Shown: piece after piece, positions 1 through 7,761 of the stretch
How the letters are laid out: each line of letters opens with the position of its first letter
Numbering within the stretch: the stretch's first letter is position 1
Source: an uncultured Clostridia bacterium
Lineage (GTDB): Bacteria > Bacillota > Clostridia > Lachnospirales > CAG-274
NCBI GenBank assembly: GCA_947589405.1
Contig: CANQBT010000008.1
Location: forward strand, 1 to 27,852
Direction of reading: 5' to 3'
Length of the DNA: 27,852 nt
Position numbers and translations under genes: made by a program
The notes under the pieces: model-generated
Told to the model about the DNA's origin: nothing
Seen by the model: the letters and a program-made list of their open reading frames with translations, nothing else
The model's database searches: none

Positions 1-113
1 AAAATCCTCCTTGTATTATTTGAGTTAGGGCTTGTCCCATATAAGGTTGACAGCTGATATGGGAGATCAGACCCTTCAGAGTATAAATATTTATGCACTC
101 CGCAAAATATTCT
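1..113 (-). promoter_or_regulatory. Structured 5' leader and ribosome binding site of an off-window minus-strand gene
   Basis: Read on the minus strand, the last bases before the window edge are AAGGAGGATTTT, a strong ribosome binding site whose start codon would lie just to the left of the window. Upstream of it are two dyads. One is CCCATAT/ATATGGG (plus 37-43 and 57-63), flanked by an outer GGG/CCC pair. The other is an AT-rich hairpin near plus 78-101 with GAGT/ACTC at its ends. This looks like a folded leader, perhaps an attenuator or riboswitch, but I do not recognise a known class. Confidence 0.45.
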
Positions 114-119
114 GATATT

Positions 120-148
120 ATTATAACAACTTTTTGTGAATTAGTAAA
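120..148 (-). promoter_or_regulatory. Candidate promoter for the off-window minus-strand gene
   Basis: On the minus strand a TTTACT hexamer (plus 143-148) is followed after 17 bases by a perfect TATAAT (plus 120-125). Transcription would start near plus 113 and run through the structured leader toward the window edge. The -10 is perfect and the -35 matches four of six consensus bases. Confidence 0.5.
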
Positions 149-199
149 TAAAAAAATACAAGTTTTTTTGAAAATTATATATAAATTTTTAAATTTCTT

Positions 200-228
200 T
201 TGTAGAAAAACAAATAATCTGATATAAT
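200..228 (+). promoter_or_regulatory. Sigma-A type promoter of the 260-2910 gene unit
   Basis: TTGTAG (200-205), a 17-base spacer and TATAAT (223-228) precede the first gene by about 30 bases. No other good promoter is visible before 2910, so the three genes are probably read from here. Confidence 0.65.
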
Positions 229-259
229 ACAGACATAGGAATAAACTGCGAGGTCAATT

Positions 260-1798
260 ATGGTTAATATAAATAATGATAATATTAAAAAATTATGCGG
301 CATCTTCTTTGAAAATTTCAATCAGGTATATAAAGAGTGCAGCAGAGAGGAAAAAAGGTATATATCAGAATATAAAAACTTCTTTTTTAAGAAATGGTAT
401 TACTCAACTCTTGTTGAAAATTCCGATCTGACACCGGCATATCTTGTAAGGCAGGCGGAAAAGGGCAGGAATATGGTATATCCCGTGCTCGGCAAAACCG
501 GCAACAACAGATTGCAGGCTGAACTGTATGAGTACAGTATTAAGGATCACCCGTCAGCAAGGGATTTCAGGATAATAGCAAAAAAAGCGGAAAACGGGAT
601 CAGAATGGACGAAACCTTCACAATAAAAGATGAATTTTTTGCCGATCTTAAGGGGAAGCTCACTCTTTATGACAAGTCTTACGTAGGCTATCTCATACAG
701 CTGGGTATAGAAATGAACGTATATGAAGAAATGCCATCTGTGGGAGTGATAGCCTTCAAGCTTGGAAGCGATGCAAAAAAATATATGTCTATGGATAACG
801 AAACCCTTTTTAAAAATATTGTTGATGCGGCTATAAAGGTCGCCTCACATTTTCTTACGGGATATATTATAAATGTATATTGTGAAATAAAGCCCGAAGA
901 TGTGGCTATGTGGCTTACGGAACCGATCAGTCTTGATAATATATACGACAACTATTTCTGCGGAAATACCGAAGAGGAATATATGGTTGAAAAGCTGTTG
1001 GAAAACGGTATGTCAGACGAAAGGCAGCCCACCCTTGTTTCATATGTATTCGGAACAAACATAGACAGGTGGTTTTTAACTCCCTTCGGCTATTATTTCA
1101 GACTTATAGACCCCTTTTATTTATGCAGATTTTCATGCTATGACGAGATCAAATTCTTTTTATCCGCATGGAGAGAAGGGAAAAAACATAATTTTGAACG
1201 GTTTTCGGAAGCGGCTGTGTATTCGCCTTGTTCATATTACAGGCTTACAGAGATCGGTATGGATATGTTTGGATCGGAAAGCATCGTATCGGAAAAGGAA
1301 AACCGCATATTTGAAGAGCTGGACGCCGACAGCATAATCGATATACTGTGCATAGGCGACAGGGGTGGATATGAAAAGATTTCGGAATTGTCTGCGCCTG
1401 TATTCGATATATGTACATTGAGAATAGAAAATACGGATATTCCCGAAATATGGGCTGAGATAGAAATACCGGCAATGTCCAATCTTAATTTTATACATTT
1501 GTGTATATATTTTATGTTTGGAAGCAGGAGCGATGAGGAATATGATTTCAGATTTTATAAGCTGCCCGAGAGTCCTTTTACAGAATACAGACCTGTTTCC
1601 GATGATAAAAATACAAAGGGAACAGGAACGACTCTTATAGGAGATATACTTGACGAGGGAGAGGAATGTTATTATGAAACCATTGCCGAAAACGGAATGA
1701 CCGAAGTATTCAGGATCGTAAATATCAAAAACGGCAAAAACGAGAAAGATGTAAAATATCCGCACATTATAAGTGGAGATGACGAAGTAAAAGAGTAA
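260..1798 (+). CDS. Protein of unknown function, possible degenerate pRiA4b ORF-3-like C-terminal domain
   Basis: This is a 512-residue soluble protein with no signal peptide or membrane segment. A GAGGT ribosome binding site lies five bases before the ATG. I do not recognise the N-terminal 380 residues, which are rich in Phe, Tyr and charged residues and may be mostly helical. From about residue 385 the pattern of a strand ending in DIPEIWAEIEIP, then a helix, then GTTLIGDILDEGEECYY and a closing YPHIISGD resembles the plan of pRiA4b ORF-3-like (PF07929) domains. In those, IWRRIEVP, a helix, LxxxLxEGxxFxYxYDFGD and YPxxxxG follow in this order. The family's usual Asp/His-rich centre is not retained. 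The gene heads a unit with the SLH lipoprotein 60 bases downstream. The domain assignment is tentative and the function unknown. Confidence 0.8.
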   Translation: MVNINNDNIKKLCGIFFENFNQVYKECSREEKRYISEYKNFFFKKWYYSTLVENSDLTPAYLVRQAEKGRNMVYPVLGKTGNNRLQAELYEYSIKDHPSARDFRIIAKKAENGIRMDETFTIKDEFFADLKGKLTLYDKSYVGYLIQLGIEMNVYEEMPSVGVIAFKLGSDAKKYMSMDNETLFKNIVDAAIKVASHFLTGYIINVYCEIKPEDVAMWLTEPISLDNIYDNYFCGNTEEEYMVEKLLENGMSDERQPTLVSYVFGTNIDRWFLTPFGYYFRLIDPFYLCRFSCYDEIKFFLSAWREGKKHNFERFSEAAVYSPCSYYRLTEIGMDMFGSESIVSEKENRIFEELDADSIIDILCIGDRGGYEKISELSAPVFDICTLRIENTDIPEIWAEIEIPAMSNLNFIHLCIYFMFGSRSDEEYDFRFYKLPESPFTEYRPVSDDKNTKGTGTTLIGDILDEGEECYYETIAENGMTEVFRIVNIKNGKNEKDVKYPHIISGDDEVKE

Positions 1799-1858
1799 TA
1801 TTTTAAAGCTTTGGAGCATAGATTATTTATAAAAAACAGAAACAAAGGAGAAATGTCT

Positions 1859-2683
1859 ATGTTCAGAAAGACTTTAATATTTTTTGCATTGATACTGGCA
1901 GCAGGCTGTATGCGGGAAAGCGGGAGCAAAAGCACACCGGCGACAGGGCTTATAGGAGAAAATGAGCCTATCACAAGAGCAGAAGCCTGCGCTATGGCTG
2001 CCCTGAACAGATATTCGTTGACTGAGATCGATAATATGGACAGGACTATCACATTTGAAGATACCTCTGCGGACAAGTGGTATGACAAATACATAAATGC
2101 GGCTTTTTCGGCAGGGATAATTGCAGGGACCGATGAACAGCATTTTGACCCTGAAGGCTATCTTACATTACGTCAGGCTCAGTTTATGATAAATAAGATA
2201 AAGGGAAACGATAAGCTGAAGCTTAGATATGACGAAAAGGACAGGGATAAGCCCATTCCCTACAGCATATGGACGGCAGCCTTTGAACGCTCTATGGACA
2301 CGTCAAAGCTGAGAAGTGAAAATATCAGCGTATATGCCACAAAGGACGAAAACAGGGCGCTTGGCGACAGCTATATACTTACAAGCGCAGGTCTTTTGTG
2401 CTCTGATAAAACAGATAACAGAGAATATAAAAACAGGAATATATCTGCGATACTCAGAGATAACACCATAGTTGCCGTAAAGGGCTTTAACGAAGGCATG
2501 GCTGTTTATGAAAATGCCGAAATAACGGACAGAAGCGAAAACTCAATAACGGTACAGCTTAACGGAGGTACCCGTAAATTCACTCTGGAGGAAAACAGCT
2601 TTAATATAGGCGACAGAGTGCAGATAACATTTGACACAGACGGCACATATGATATAAAATATGCTAAAAAAACGGAGGGATAA
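1859..2683 (+). CDS. SLH-domain lipoprotein
   Basis: This is a 274-residue predicted surface lipoprotein. I chose the ATG at 1859 because AAAGGAG (1844-1850) stands eight bases ahead of it and because the protein then begins with Lys/Arg, a hydrophobic stretch and the lipobox ILAAGC, with the lipid-bearing Cys at residue 17. An ATG at 1853 is too close to that site. Roughly residues 35-105 form an S-layer homology region, with FEDTSADKWYDKYINAAFSAG and GIIAGTDEQHFDPEG matching the SLH pattern of F-x-D, helix, then GIIxGxxxxxFxPxxxLTRxE. SLH repeats usually hold proteins to secondary cell wall polymer, whereas this one also carries a lipid anchor. The C-terminal half looks beta-rich (EITDRSENSITVQLNGG) and is not recognised. 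The tautomerase gene starts two bases after the stop. Confidence 0.85.
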   Translation: MFRKTLIFFALILAAGCMRESGSKSTPATGLIGENEPITRAEACAMAALNRYSLTEIDNMDRTITFEDTSADKWYDKYINAAFSAGIIAGTDEQHFDPEGYLTLRQAQFMINKIKGNDKLKLRYDEKDRDKPIPYSIWTAAFERSMDTSKLRSENISVYATKDENRALGDSYILTSAGLLCSDKTDNREYKNRNISAILRDNTIVAVKGFNEGMAVYENAEITDRSENSITVQLNGGTRKFTLEENSFNIGDRVQITFDTDGTYDIKYAKKTEG

Positions 2684-2685
2684 GT

Positions 2686-2910
2686 ATGCCGCACATAATA
2701 GTAAAAATGTATAAGGGAAGAACGGAAGAAACAAAAATGAATATTGCCAATATATTGGCAGACGCATTGAGCGAGAAGGGCGGAATAGACAGATCCGCAA
2801 TATCTGTAGCTATTGAGGATATACCTAAGGAAAAGTGGAAGGAAGAGGTATGCGACAAGGAGTTTAAAGATAACGATAATCTGTACATAAAGCCTGAGTA
2901 TGATATTTGA
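2686..2910 (+). CDS. 4-oxalocrotonate tautomerase family protein, PptA-like
   Basis: This 74-residue protein begins MPHIIVKMYKGRTEE. Removal of the initiator Met would expose Pro-1, the general base of the tautomerase superfamily. The MPHI start, the SISVAIEDIPKEKW-like stretch near residues 43-56 and the C-terminal IKPEYDI closely follow the layout of E. coli PptA (YdcE), which has about 77 residues. Such enzymes are small cytosolic oligomers that interconvert enol and keto acids; the natural substrate here is unknown. The start follows the SLH lipoprotein stop by two bases, with GGAGG at the end of that gene serving as ribosome binding site, so the two are translationally linked. Why a tautomerase sits behind an SLH lipoprotein is not evident. 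Confidence 0.85.
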   Translation: MPHIIVKMYKGRTEETKMNIANILADALSEKGGIDRSAISVAIEDIPKEKWKEEVCDKEFKDNDNLYIKPEYDI

Positions 2911-2925
2911 CAGGCAGGACGTAAA

Positions 2926-2972
2926 AACAGGCAATTTCAGTACAAGGGTACTATGTACTAAAATTGCCTGTT
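2926..2972 (+). terminator. Stem-loop after the tautomerase gene
   Basis: AACAGGCAATTT (2926-2937) pairs with AAATTGCCTGTT (2961-2972), giving a 12-base-pair arm, with further GTAC pairing inside. No uninterrupted T-run follows directly; the nearest are TTTTT runs 20 to 50 bases later. It probably ends or stabilises the upstream transcript. Confidence 0.6.
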
Positions 2973-2980
2973 CATATACC

Positions 2981-3023
2981 TTATATTTGAGATTTTTCTA
3001 CCATATTTATATTTGAGATTTTT
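2981..3023. repeat. Two direct copies of a 17-base AT-rich unit
   Basis: TTATATTTGAGATTTTT occurs exactly at 2981-2997 and again at 3007-3023, a period of 26 bases. It lies between the tautomerase stem-loop and the promoter of the ATPase gene. It could be a protein binding pair or a remnant of an insertion boundary; I see no matching copy on the far side of the ATPase gene. Confidence 0.7.
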
Positions 3024-3116
3024 TGTACTTAATTAATGATTCTTACTCTTATCTGTAGGGTAGGATATTTATTTTACCGTTGCACAATTAGTCAATTATA
3101 GTTTACTCATTTATAC

Positions 3117-3145
3117 TTGACTAATTTATTTTTATATGGTATACT
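3117..3145 (+). promoter_or_regulatory. Promoter of the ATPase gene
   Basis: TTGACT (3117-3122), a 17-base spacer and TATACT (3140-3145), with TGG just before the -10 giving an extended -10. It lies 30 bases before the ATG and its GGAGG ribosome binding site (3162-3166). Confidence 0.8.
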
Positions 3146-3174
3146 GTAAATGATCTTAAATGGAGGTTTTGTAA

Positions 3175-4566
3175 ATGTTTATAGGCAGAGAACGTGAGCT
3201 TAATATGCTTGACAATCTATACAAATCGAATAAATTTGAATTTGCGGTTATCTACGGCAGGCGTCGTGTTGGTAAAACTGCGCTTATCAATCGATTTATC
3301 GGCAATAAAAAAGCTATATATTTTATGGGTGTTGAAAGTAATGCAAAGCAGAATCTTGAAAATTTTTCAAAAAGCATTCTGGAATTTGCAAATGGTTTTG
3401 AAGTGGGATCATCTTTTCTTTCTTTCCAAGCCGCTCTTGAATATGTGTTTAAGCTTGCAGAAAAAGAAAGGCTTATCATTGCGATAGATGAATATCCGTA
3501 TGTGGCTCGTTCATATAAAAGCCTTGCATCTACTTTGCAGCTTTTGATCGATAAATATAAAGATAAATCCAAATTAATGCTTATTCTTTGCGGTTCTTCA
3601 ATGTCATATATGGAAGATAATGTACTTGCATATAAAGCGCCTCTCTATGGCAGAAGAACGGCTCAAATTAAGCTGTTACCTTTCGACTTTGAAGAAACCT
3701 GTGCCTATTTTAAGAACATGTCTGAAGAAGATAAAGCAATCATTTATGGTGTTGCTGGCGGCACGCCGCAGTATCTTTTACAGATGAGTGATAAGTTAAG
3801 TGTAGAGGATAACATAAAAAACACATACCTTAATCCAATGTCATTTCTTTATGAGGAACCGACTAATCTTTTAAAGCAGGAAGTTCGTGAACCTGCTATT
3901 TATACGGCAATTATAACAGCCATTGCAACAGGTTCGTCAAGAATGTCGGAGATTTCAAGCAAGGTAGGTGAAGATACCAATGTTTGTGCGAACTATATCA
4001 AAAATCTTATAAATCTTGGCATTGTACAGAAAGAAACACCTTATGGAGAAAAGGCTTCCAGAAAGTCAATTTATTCCATTGAGGATAATATGTTTCGTTT
4101 TTGGTATCGTTTTGTACTTGATAATAATTCAATTATTGCACGTGGTGCTGCCGATTTGGCTTATAAGCGCATTGAACCTCAGCTTTCTGATTATATGGGC
4201 AAGGTCTTTGAAGAAATCTGTAAACAGTATCTTTGGAAACAGCTTATTTTCGGAAATTGTCCGATAGAGTTCAACTCTCTTGGTCGTTGGTGGGGTAATG
4301 ATCCCAAAGAAAAAAAACAAGCCGAGATCGATATTATGGGAGAGCAGGATAAAAATACAGCCCTGTTTGCAGAGTGTAAATGGACAAACGAAAAGGTCGA
4401 CATTGGAATTTTAGATACTCTCATAAAACGAAGCGAACTGTTTAATCATAAAACAAAGTGTTATTACCTGTTCTCAAAATCAGGATTTACAAAAGGCTGT
4501 ATGGATAAAGCAAAGGAAATGGGTAACGTGAGTTTGGTCGAATATAAAGATATTTGCATGCGTTGA
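3175..4566 (+). CDS. AAA ATPase with PD-(D/E)XK-like (DUF234-type) C-terminus
   Basis: This 463-residue protein is of the archaeal-type ATPase class common in gut anaerobes. The N-terminus MFIGRERELNML is typical. Walker A is GRRRVGKT (28-35) and Walker B is IIAIDEYP with Asp105 and Glu106. A sensor-like LILCGSSMSYMED follows, then a helix-turn-helix-like region around residues 240-300. The C-terminal part carries AEIDIM (Asp386) and FAECKW (Glu400, Lys402), the spacing of a D...ExK nuclease core, as proposed for DUF234. The gene stands alone with its own promoter and a terminator. It uses ATT/ATC and CGT far more than its neighbours, which favour ATA and AGA/AGG, suggesting acquisition from another genome. 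The cellular role of this family is unsettled. Defence or mobile-element upkeep is possible but not shown. Confidence 0.88.
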   Translation: MFIGRERELNMLDNLYKSNKFEFAVIYGRRRVGKTALINRFIGNKKAIYFMGVESNAKQNLENFSKSILEFANGFEVGSSFLSFQAALEYVFKLAEKERLIIAIDEYPYVARSYKSLASTLQLLIDKYKDKSKLMLILCGSSMSYMEDNVLAYKAPLYGRRTAQIKLLPFDFEETCAYFKNMSEEDKAIIYGVAGGTPQYLLQMSDKLSVEDNIKNTYLNPMSFLYEEPTNLLKQEVREPAIYTAIITAIATGSSRMSEISSKVGEDTNVCANYIKNLINLGIVQKETPYGEKASRKSIYSIEDNMFRFWYRFVLDNNSIIARGAADLAYKRIEPQLSDYMGKVFEEICKQYLWKQLIFGNCPIEFNSLGRWWGNDPKEKKQAEIDIMGEQDKNTALFAECKWTNEKVDIGILDTLIKRSELFNHKTKCYYLFSKSGFTKGCMDKAKEMGNVSLVEYKDICMR

Positions 4567-4643
4567 CGTTTTGCTTTTAACATATAAGGACTTGTCTGCA
4601 ATATGTCTGTTATCTAATATGGCAGCAATATTTATAAGGAAAT

Positions 4644-4691
4644 AAAAGACTGTGCGCAAGTGATGATATATCTCATGCGCTCAGTCTTTTT
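4644..4691. terminator. Bidirectional terminator between the ATPase gene and hemW
   Basis: AAAAGACTG-T-GCGC (4644-4657) pairs with GCGC-T-CAGTCTTTT (4677-4690) across one T-T mismatch. A T-run follows on the plus strand and the leading A-run serves the minus strand. It lies between two convergent genes. Confidence 0.85.
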
Positions 4692-4709
4692 GTTTTGTTA
4701 TCCGTAATT

Positions 4710-5786
4710 TTATACAAATTCGCAGAATATCATGTTGGAAATGTCGATACCCTTTTCATTAAGTCTTACAATATCGCCGTCTATCTCAATAAAATCTCTG
4801 AATTTTTCAAAGGTGCTCTTGTATTTTACGGTCATATCTTCTCCGAATTTATTATAAAATTCGGATATTGAAACGCCCTTTGTCATTCTCATACCCAGAA
4901 ACATATATTCCGCCATACAGTCGGCTTTTGTAAGTATATCATTTTCAATAACCGTTTTACCCTTTATATAGTCGTGTATGTTTTCGGTATTTTTCATACG
5001 GCAGTTGTCAATAAGGCTTGCGGCACCTAAGCCAAAGCCCTTGTAGTCACCTCTTTGCCAGTATACGCAGTTATGGACGGAATGGAAGCCTTCCTTTGCA
5101 AAGTTTGAAATTTCATATTGCTTATAGCCCATAGAATTTAAAAAGGATATGGCATCGTGATACATTTTTCTGTCTGTTTCTTCATCGGGAAGGGCAAGCT
5201 CCATATTGCGGAAGGGCGTATTTTCTTCCACTATAAGAGAGTAGGCTGAAATATGTGTGGGACATAGGGCAGTTACGTTTTCAAGAGTTTCAAGCCACAT
5301 TTCATATGTCTGGTCCGGCAGAGAAAACATAAGGTCTATATTTGTGTTTTTAAAGCCTGCCTTAACTACATTTTCGTAATTTTCAATAAAAGCTTCCCTT
5401 GTGTGTATTCTGCCAAGCTTTTTGAGCAGCTCGTTCTGCCATGCCTGCAAACCTATGCTTATTCTGTTTATGCCATAGCTTCTGTAGGCTTTTGATTTAT
5501 CAAGAGTCAATGTACCCGGATTTGCTTCTATTGTTATCTCAGTATTTTCGTCAATATCGTATCGGCTCAGCGCTTCCATGACCTTGCCTATATAGCCGCA
5601 ATCAACATAGGAGGGCGTACCGCCGCCTATAAAAATGCTTCTGACCTTTTTACAGTCAAAAGCATTTATTTCTCTAATAAGAGCATCAAAATATTCATTT
5701 ATATACTCTGTATCGGAAAAGCTTAAAAAATCACAGTATAAGCATTTTTTTTTGCAGAAGGGTATGTGTATATAAAGTGATGTCAT
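4710..5786 (-). CDS. hemW: Radical SAM heme chaperone HemW
   Basis: This is a 358-residue radical SAM protein. The opening YIHIPFCKKKCLYCDF has the CxxxCxxC cluster motif at Cys11, Cys15 and Cys18, which would bind a [4Fe-4S] cluster and S-adenosylmethionine. GGGTPS lies at 54-59, followed by TIEANPGTL, NRISIGLQAW and HNCVYWQRGDYKGFGLGA, all typical of HemW. The family was formerly annotated as oxygen-independent coproporphyrinogen III oxidase, but HemW lacks that activity and is regarded as a heme-binding chaperone. The gene lies three bases after lepA on the same strand, and its ribosome binding site GAGGAG overlaps the lepA end, so the two are cotranscribed and coupled. lepA-hemW is a common Firmicute order. 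Confidence 0.93.
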   Translation of the reverse strand: MTSLYIHIPFCKKKCLYCDFLSFSDTEYINEYFDALIREINAFDCKKVRSIFIGGGTPSYVDCGYIGKVMEALSRYDIDENTEITIEANPGTLTLDKSKAYRSYGINRISIGLQAWQNELLKKLGRIHTREAFIENYENVVKAGFKNTNIDLMFSLPDQTYEMWLETLENVTALCPTHISAYSLIVEENTPFRNMELALPDEETDRKMYHDAISFLNSMGYKQYEISNFAKEGFHSVHNCVYWQRGDYKGFGLGAASLIDNCRMKNTENIHDYIKGKTVIENDILTKADCMAEYMFLGMRMTKGVSISEFYNKFGEDMTVKYKSTFEKFRDFIEIDGDIVRLNEKGIDISNMIFCEFV

Positions 5787-5789
5787 TTT

Positions 5790-7601
5790 TTACTCCTCGT
5801 CAAGCTTAAGTACGCTCATAAACGCTGCCTGAGGCACCTCTATGCTGCCTATCTGACGCATTCTCTTTTTGCCTTCCTTCTGTTTTTCAAGAAGCTTTCT
5901 CTTTCTTGTAATGTCACCGCCGTAGCATTTTGCAAGCACGTCCTTACGTACGGCGGATATTGTTTCTCTTGCTATTATTTTGTTGCCTATAGCGGCTTGT
6001 ATCGGTATTTCAAACTGATGTCTTGGTATTTCCTTTTTAAGCTTTTCAGCCATTTTCCTGCCCTTTTCCTGAGCGGAATCCTCATGTACTATAAAGCTAA
6101 GAGCGTCAACTATCTCTCTGTTTACAAGTATATCCAGCTTAACAAGACGGCTCGGTTCATAGCCTATAAGCTCATAGTCAAAGGAAGCATAGCCCCTTGA
6201 GCGGGATTTAAGCACATCGAAGAAATCGTATATTATTTCATTGAGGGGCAGTTTGTATGTAAGTACTGCTCTTGTTTCCTCAAGATATTCCATTCCCTCG
6301 TATTCGCCACGACGCTGCTGGCAAAGCTCCATAATGGTGCCTATATATTCGCTTGGAAGTATTATCTCTGCTCTTACTATAGGCTCTTCTATCTTAGCTA
6401 TTGTAGTTACGTCAGGCAGGTCTGTAGGATTTGAAAGCTCTATCTGTGTTCCGTCTGTAAGGTACACCTTGTATATAACAGAGGGCGCAGTAGTGATAAG
6501 ATCCAGATTATACTCTCTTTCCAGTCTTTCCTGTATTATTTCAAGGTGCAAAAGACCTAAAAATCCGCATCTGAAGCCAAAGCCGAGAGCTACTGATGTT
6601 TCGGCCTCGAATCTAAGGGCAGCATCGTTCAGCTGAAGCTTTTCAAGGGCGTCTCTCAGATCTCCGTATTTGGAACCATCGGCAGGGAATATGCCGCAGT
6701 ATACCATTGAATTGACCTTCTTATATCCCGGCAAAGCCTCCTTTACAGGGTCGTCTGCATTTGTTACCGTATCGCCTATACGTGTATCTCTTACGTTTTT
6801 TATACTGGCTGTAAGATAGCCTACATCTCCTGCCTTAAGTTCATCAACAGGCAAAAACTGACCCGGACCGAATACGCCTACCTCAACGGCTTCAAAAACC
6901 TTGTTGGTAGCCATGAATTTTACCTTTGTGCCTTTTTTAACACTTCCGTCAAATAGGCGCATAAAAACTATTACGCCCTTATAGCTGTCGTAAAAGCTGT
7001 CAAATATAAGCGCCTTAAGAGGAGCGTTTTCATCGCCTTCGGGCGCAGGAATATCGCTAATTATTTTGTCAAACACATTGTCAATGCCTATATTTGCCTT
7101 TGCGGATATAAGCGGCGCTTCAGAGCAGTCAAGGCCAATAATATCCTCAATTTCCGCCTTTACTCTCTCAGGCTCTGCGCTTGGCAGATCTATTTTGTTT
7201 ATGACAGGCACTATTTCCAGATTGTTGTCAAGAGCCAGATATACATTGGCAAGGGTCTGCGCTTCCACGCCCTGTGCTGCGTCTACCACAAGAACGGCGC
7301 CGTCACATGCCGCCAGACTTCTTGACACCTCATAGTTAAAGTCAACGTGTCCCGGAGTATCTATAAGGTTAAGAGTGTATTCCTCACCGTCTTTCCCCTT
7401 GTGTATAAGGCGCACAGCCTGTGCCTTTATTGTAATACCTCTTTCTCTTTCAAGCTCCATATTGTCAAGGACCTGCTCCTGCATTTCTCTTTCCGTCAGA
7501 AGTCCCGACTGCTGTATAAGTCTGTCTGCAAGAGTGGACTTGCCATGATCTATATGCGCTATTATGCTCAAATTTCTTATTTTGGACTGTCTGTTACTCA
7601 T
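5790..7601 (-). CDS. lepA: Elongation factor 4 (LepA)
   Basis: This is a 603-residue translational GTPase, full length for the family. The G1 motif AHIDHGKST is at 15-23, G3 DTPGH follows near 80, and G4 NKID is at 135-138. The LepA-specific C-terminal domain ends with CYGGDITRKRKLLEKQKEGK and the RQIGSIEVPQAAF signature. EF4 binds the ribosome, back-translocates or remodels stalled complexes, and influences 30S biogenesis. AAAGGAG precedes the ATG by a normal distance on the minus strand. It is the first gene of the lepA-hemW pair and is transcribed away from the RHH-clpB unit, sharing a divergent intergenic region. Confidence 0.97.
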   Translation of the reverse strand: MSNRQSKIRNLSIIAHIDHGKSTLADRLIQQSGLLTEREMQEQVLDNMELERERGITIKAQAVRLIHKGKDGEEYTLNLIDTPGHVDFNYEVSRSLAACDGAVLVVDAAQGVEAQTLANVYLALDNNLEIVPVINKIDLPSAEPERVKAEIEDIIGLDCSEAPLISAKANIGIDNVFDKIISDIPAPEGDENAPLKALIFDSFYDSYKGVIVFMRLFDGSVKKGTKVKFMATNKVFEAVEVGVFGPGQFLPVDELKAGDVGYLTASIKNVRDTRIGDTVTNADDPVKEALPGYKKVNSMVYCGIFPADGSKYGDLRDALEKLQLNDAALRFEAETSVALGFGFRCGFLGLLHLEIIQERLEREYNLDLITTAPSVIYKVYLTDGTQIELSNPTDLPDVTTIAKIEEPIVRAEIILPSEYIGTIMELCQQRRGEYEGMEYLEETRAVLTYKLPLNEIIYDFFDVLKSRSRGYASFDYELIGYEPSRLVKLDILVNREIVDALSFIVHEDSAQEKGRKMAEKLKKEIPRHQFEIPIQAAIGNKIIARETISAVRKDVLAKCYGGDITRKRKLLEKQKEGKKRMRQIGSIEVPQAAFMSVLKLDEE

Positions 7602-7643
7602 AGCTTCTCCTTTGATTTGTCTATAAATAATTCTATAGCTAAC

Positions 7644-7672
7644 AGTATACCATAAAATTATCGCTTTTAAAA
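7644..7672 (-). promoter_or_regulatory. Promoter of lepA-hemW
   Basis: On the minus strand TATACT (plus 7644-7649) is preceded by TGG, an extended -10. A weak TTTTAA (plus 7667-7672) lies 17 bases upstream. It is 42 bases before the lepA start. Confidence 0.6.
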
Positions 7673-7709
7673 GTATTTTTAAAAATGAAAAATAATTTAT
7701 ATAAAACTA

Positions 7710-7738
7710 TTGACAAGTTATAGAATTGGTGATACAAT
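7710..7738 (+). promoter_or_regulatory. Strong promoter of the RHH-clpB unit
   Basis: Perfect TTGACA (7710-7715), a 17-base spacer and TACAAT (7733-7738). It appears to drive both the RHH gene and clpB. I see no CIRCE (TTAGCACTC and its inverse) or CtsR heptad pair around it. Confidence 0.82.
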
Positions 7739-7761
7739 ATATTCAAGATGAGGTGATGAAA

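Noticed and set aside
1232..1819. Long open frame on the minus strand (195 codons) opposite the gene at 260
   Set aside because: It lies fully opposite a gene with a good promoter and ribosome binding site, has no such site itself, and its protein is rich in Tyr, Ile, Ser and Cys as expected for an antisense reading of this codon use.
6241..6636. Plus-strand frame of 131 codons inside lepA
   Set aside because: lepA is conserved over its full length here, and the antisense frame shows no recognisable protein or start site.
7602..7761. CIRCE or CtsR operators ahead of the RHH-clpB unit
   Set aside because: I looked for TTAGCACTC with its inverted partner and for the paired GGTCAAA heptads and found neither.
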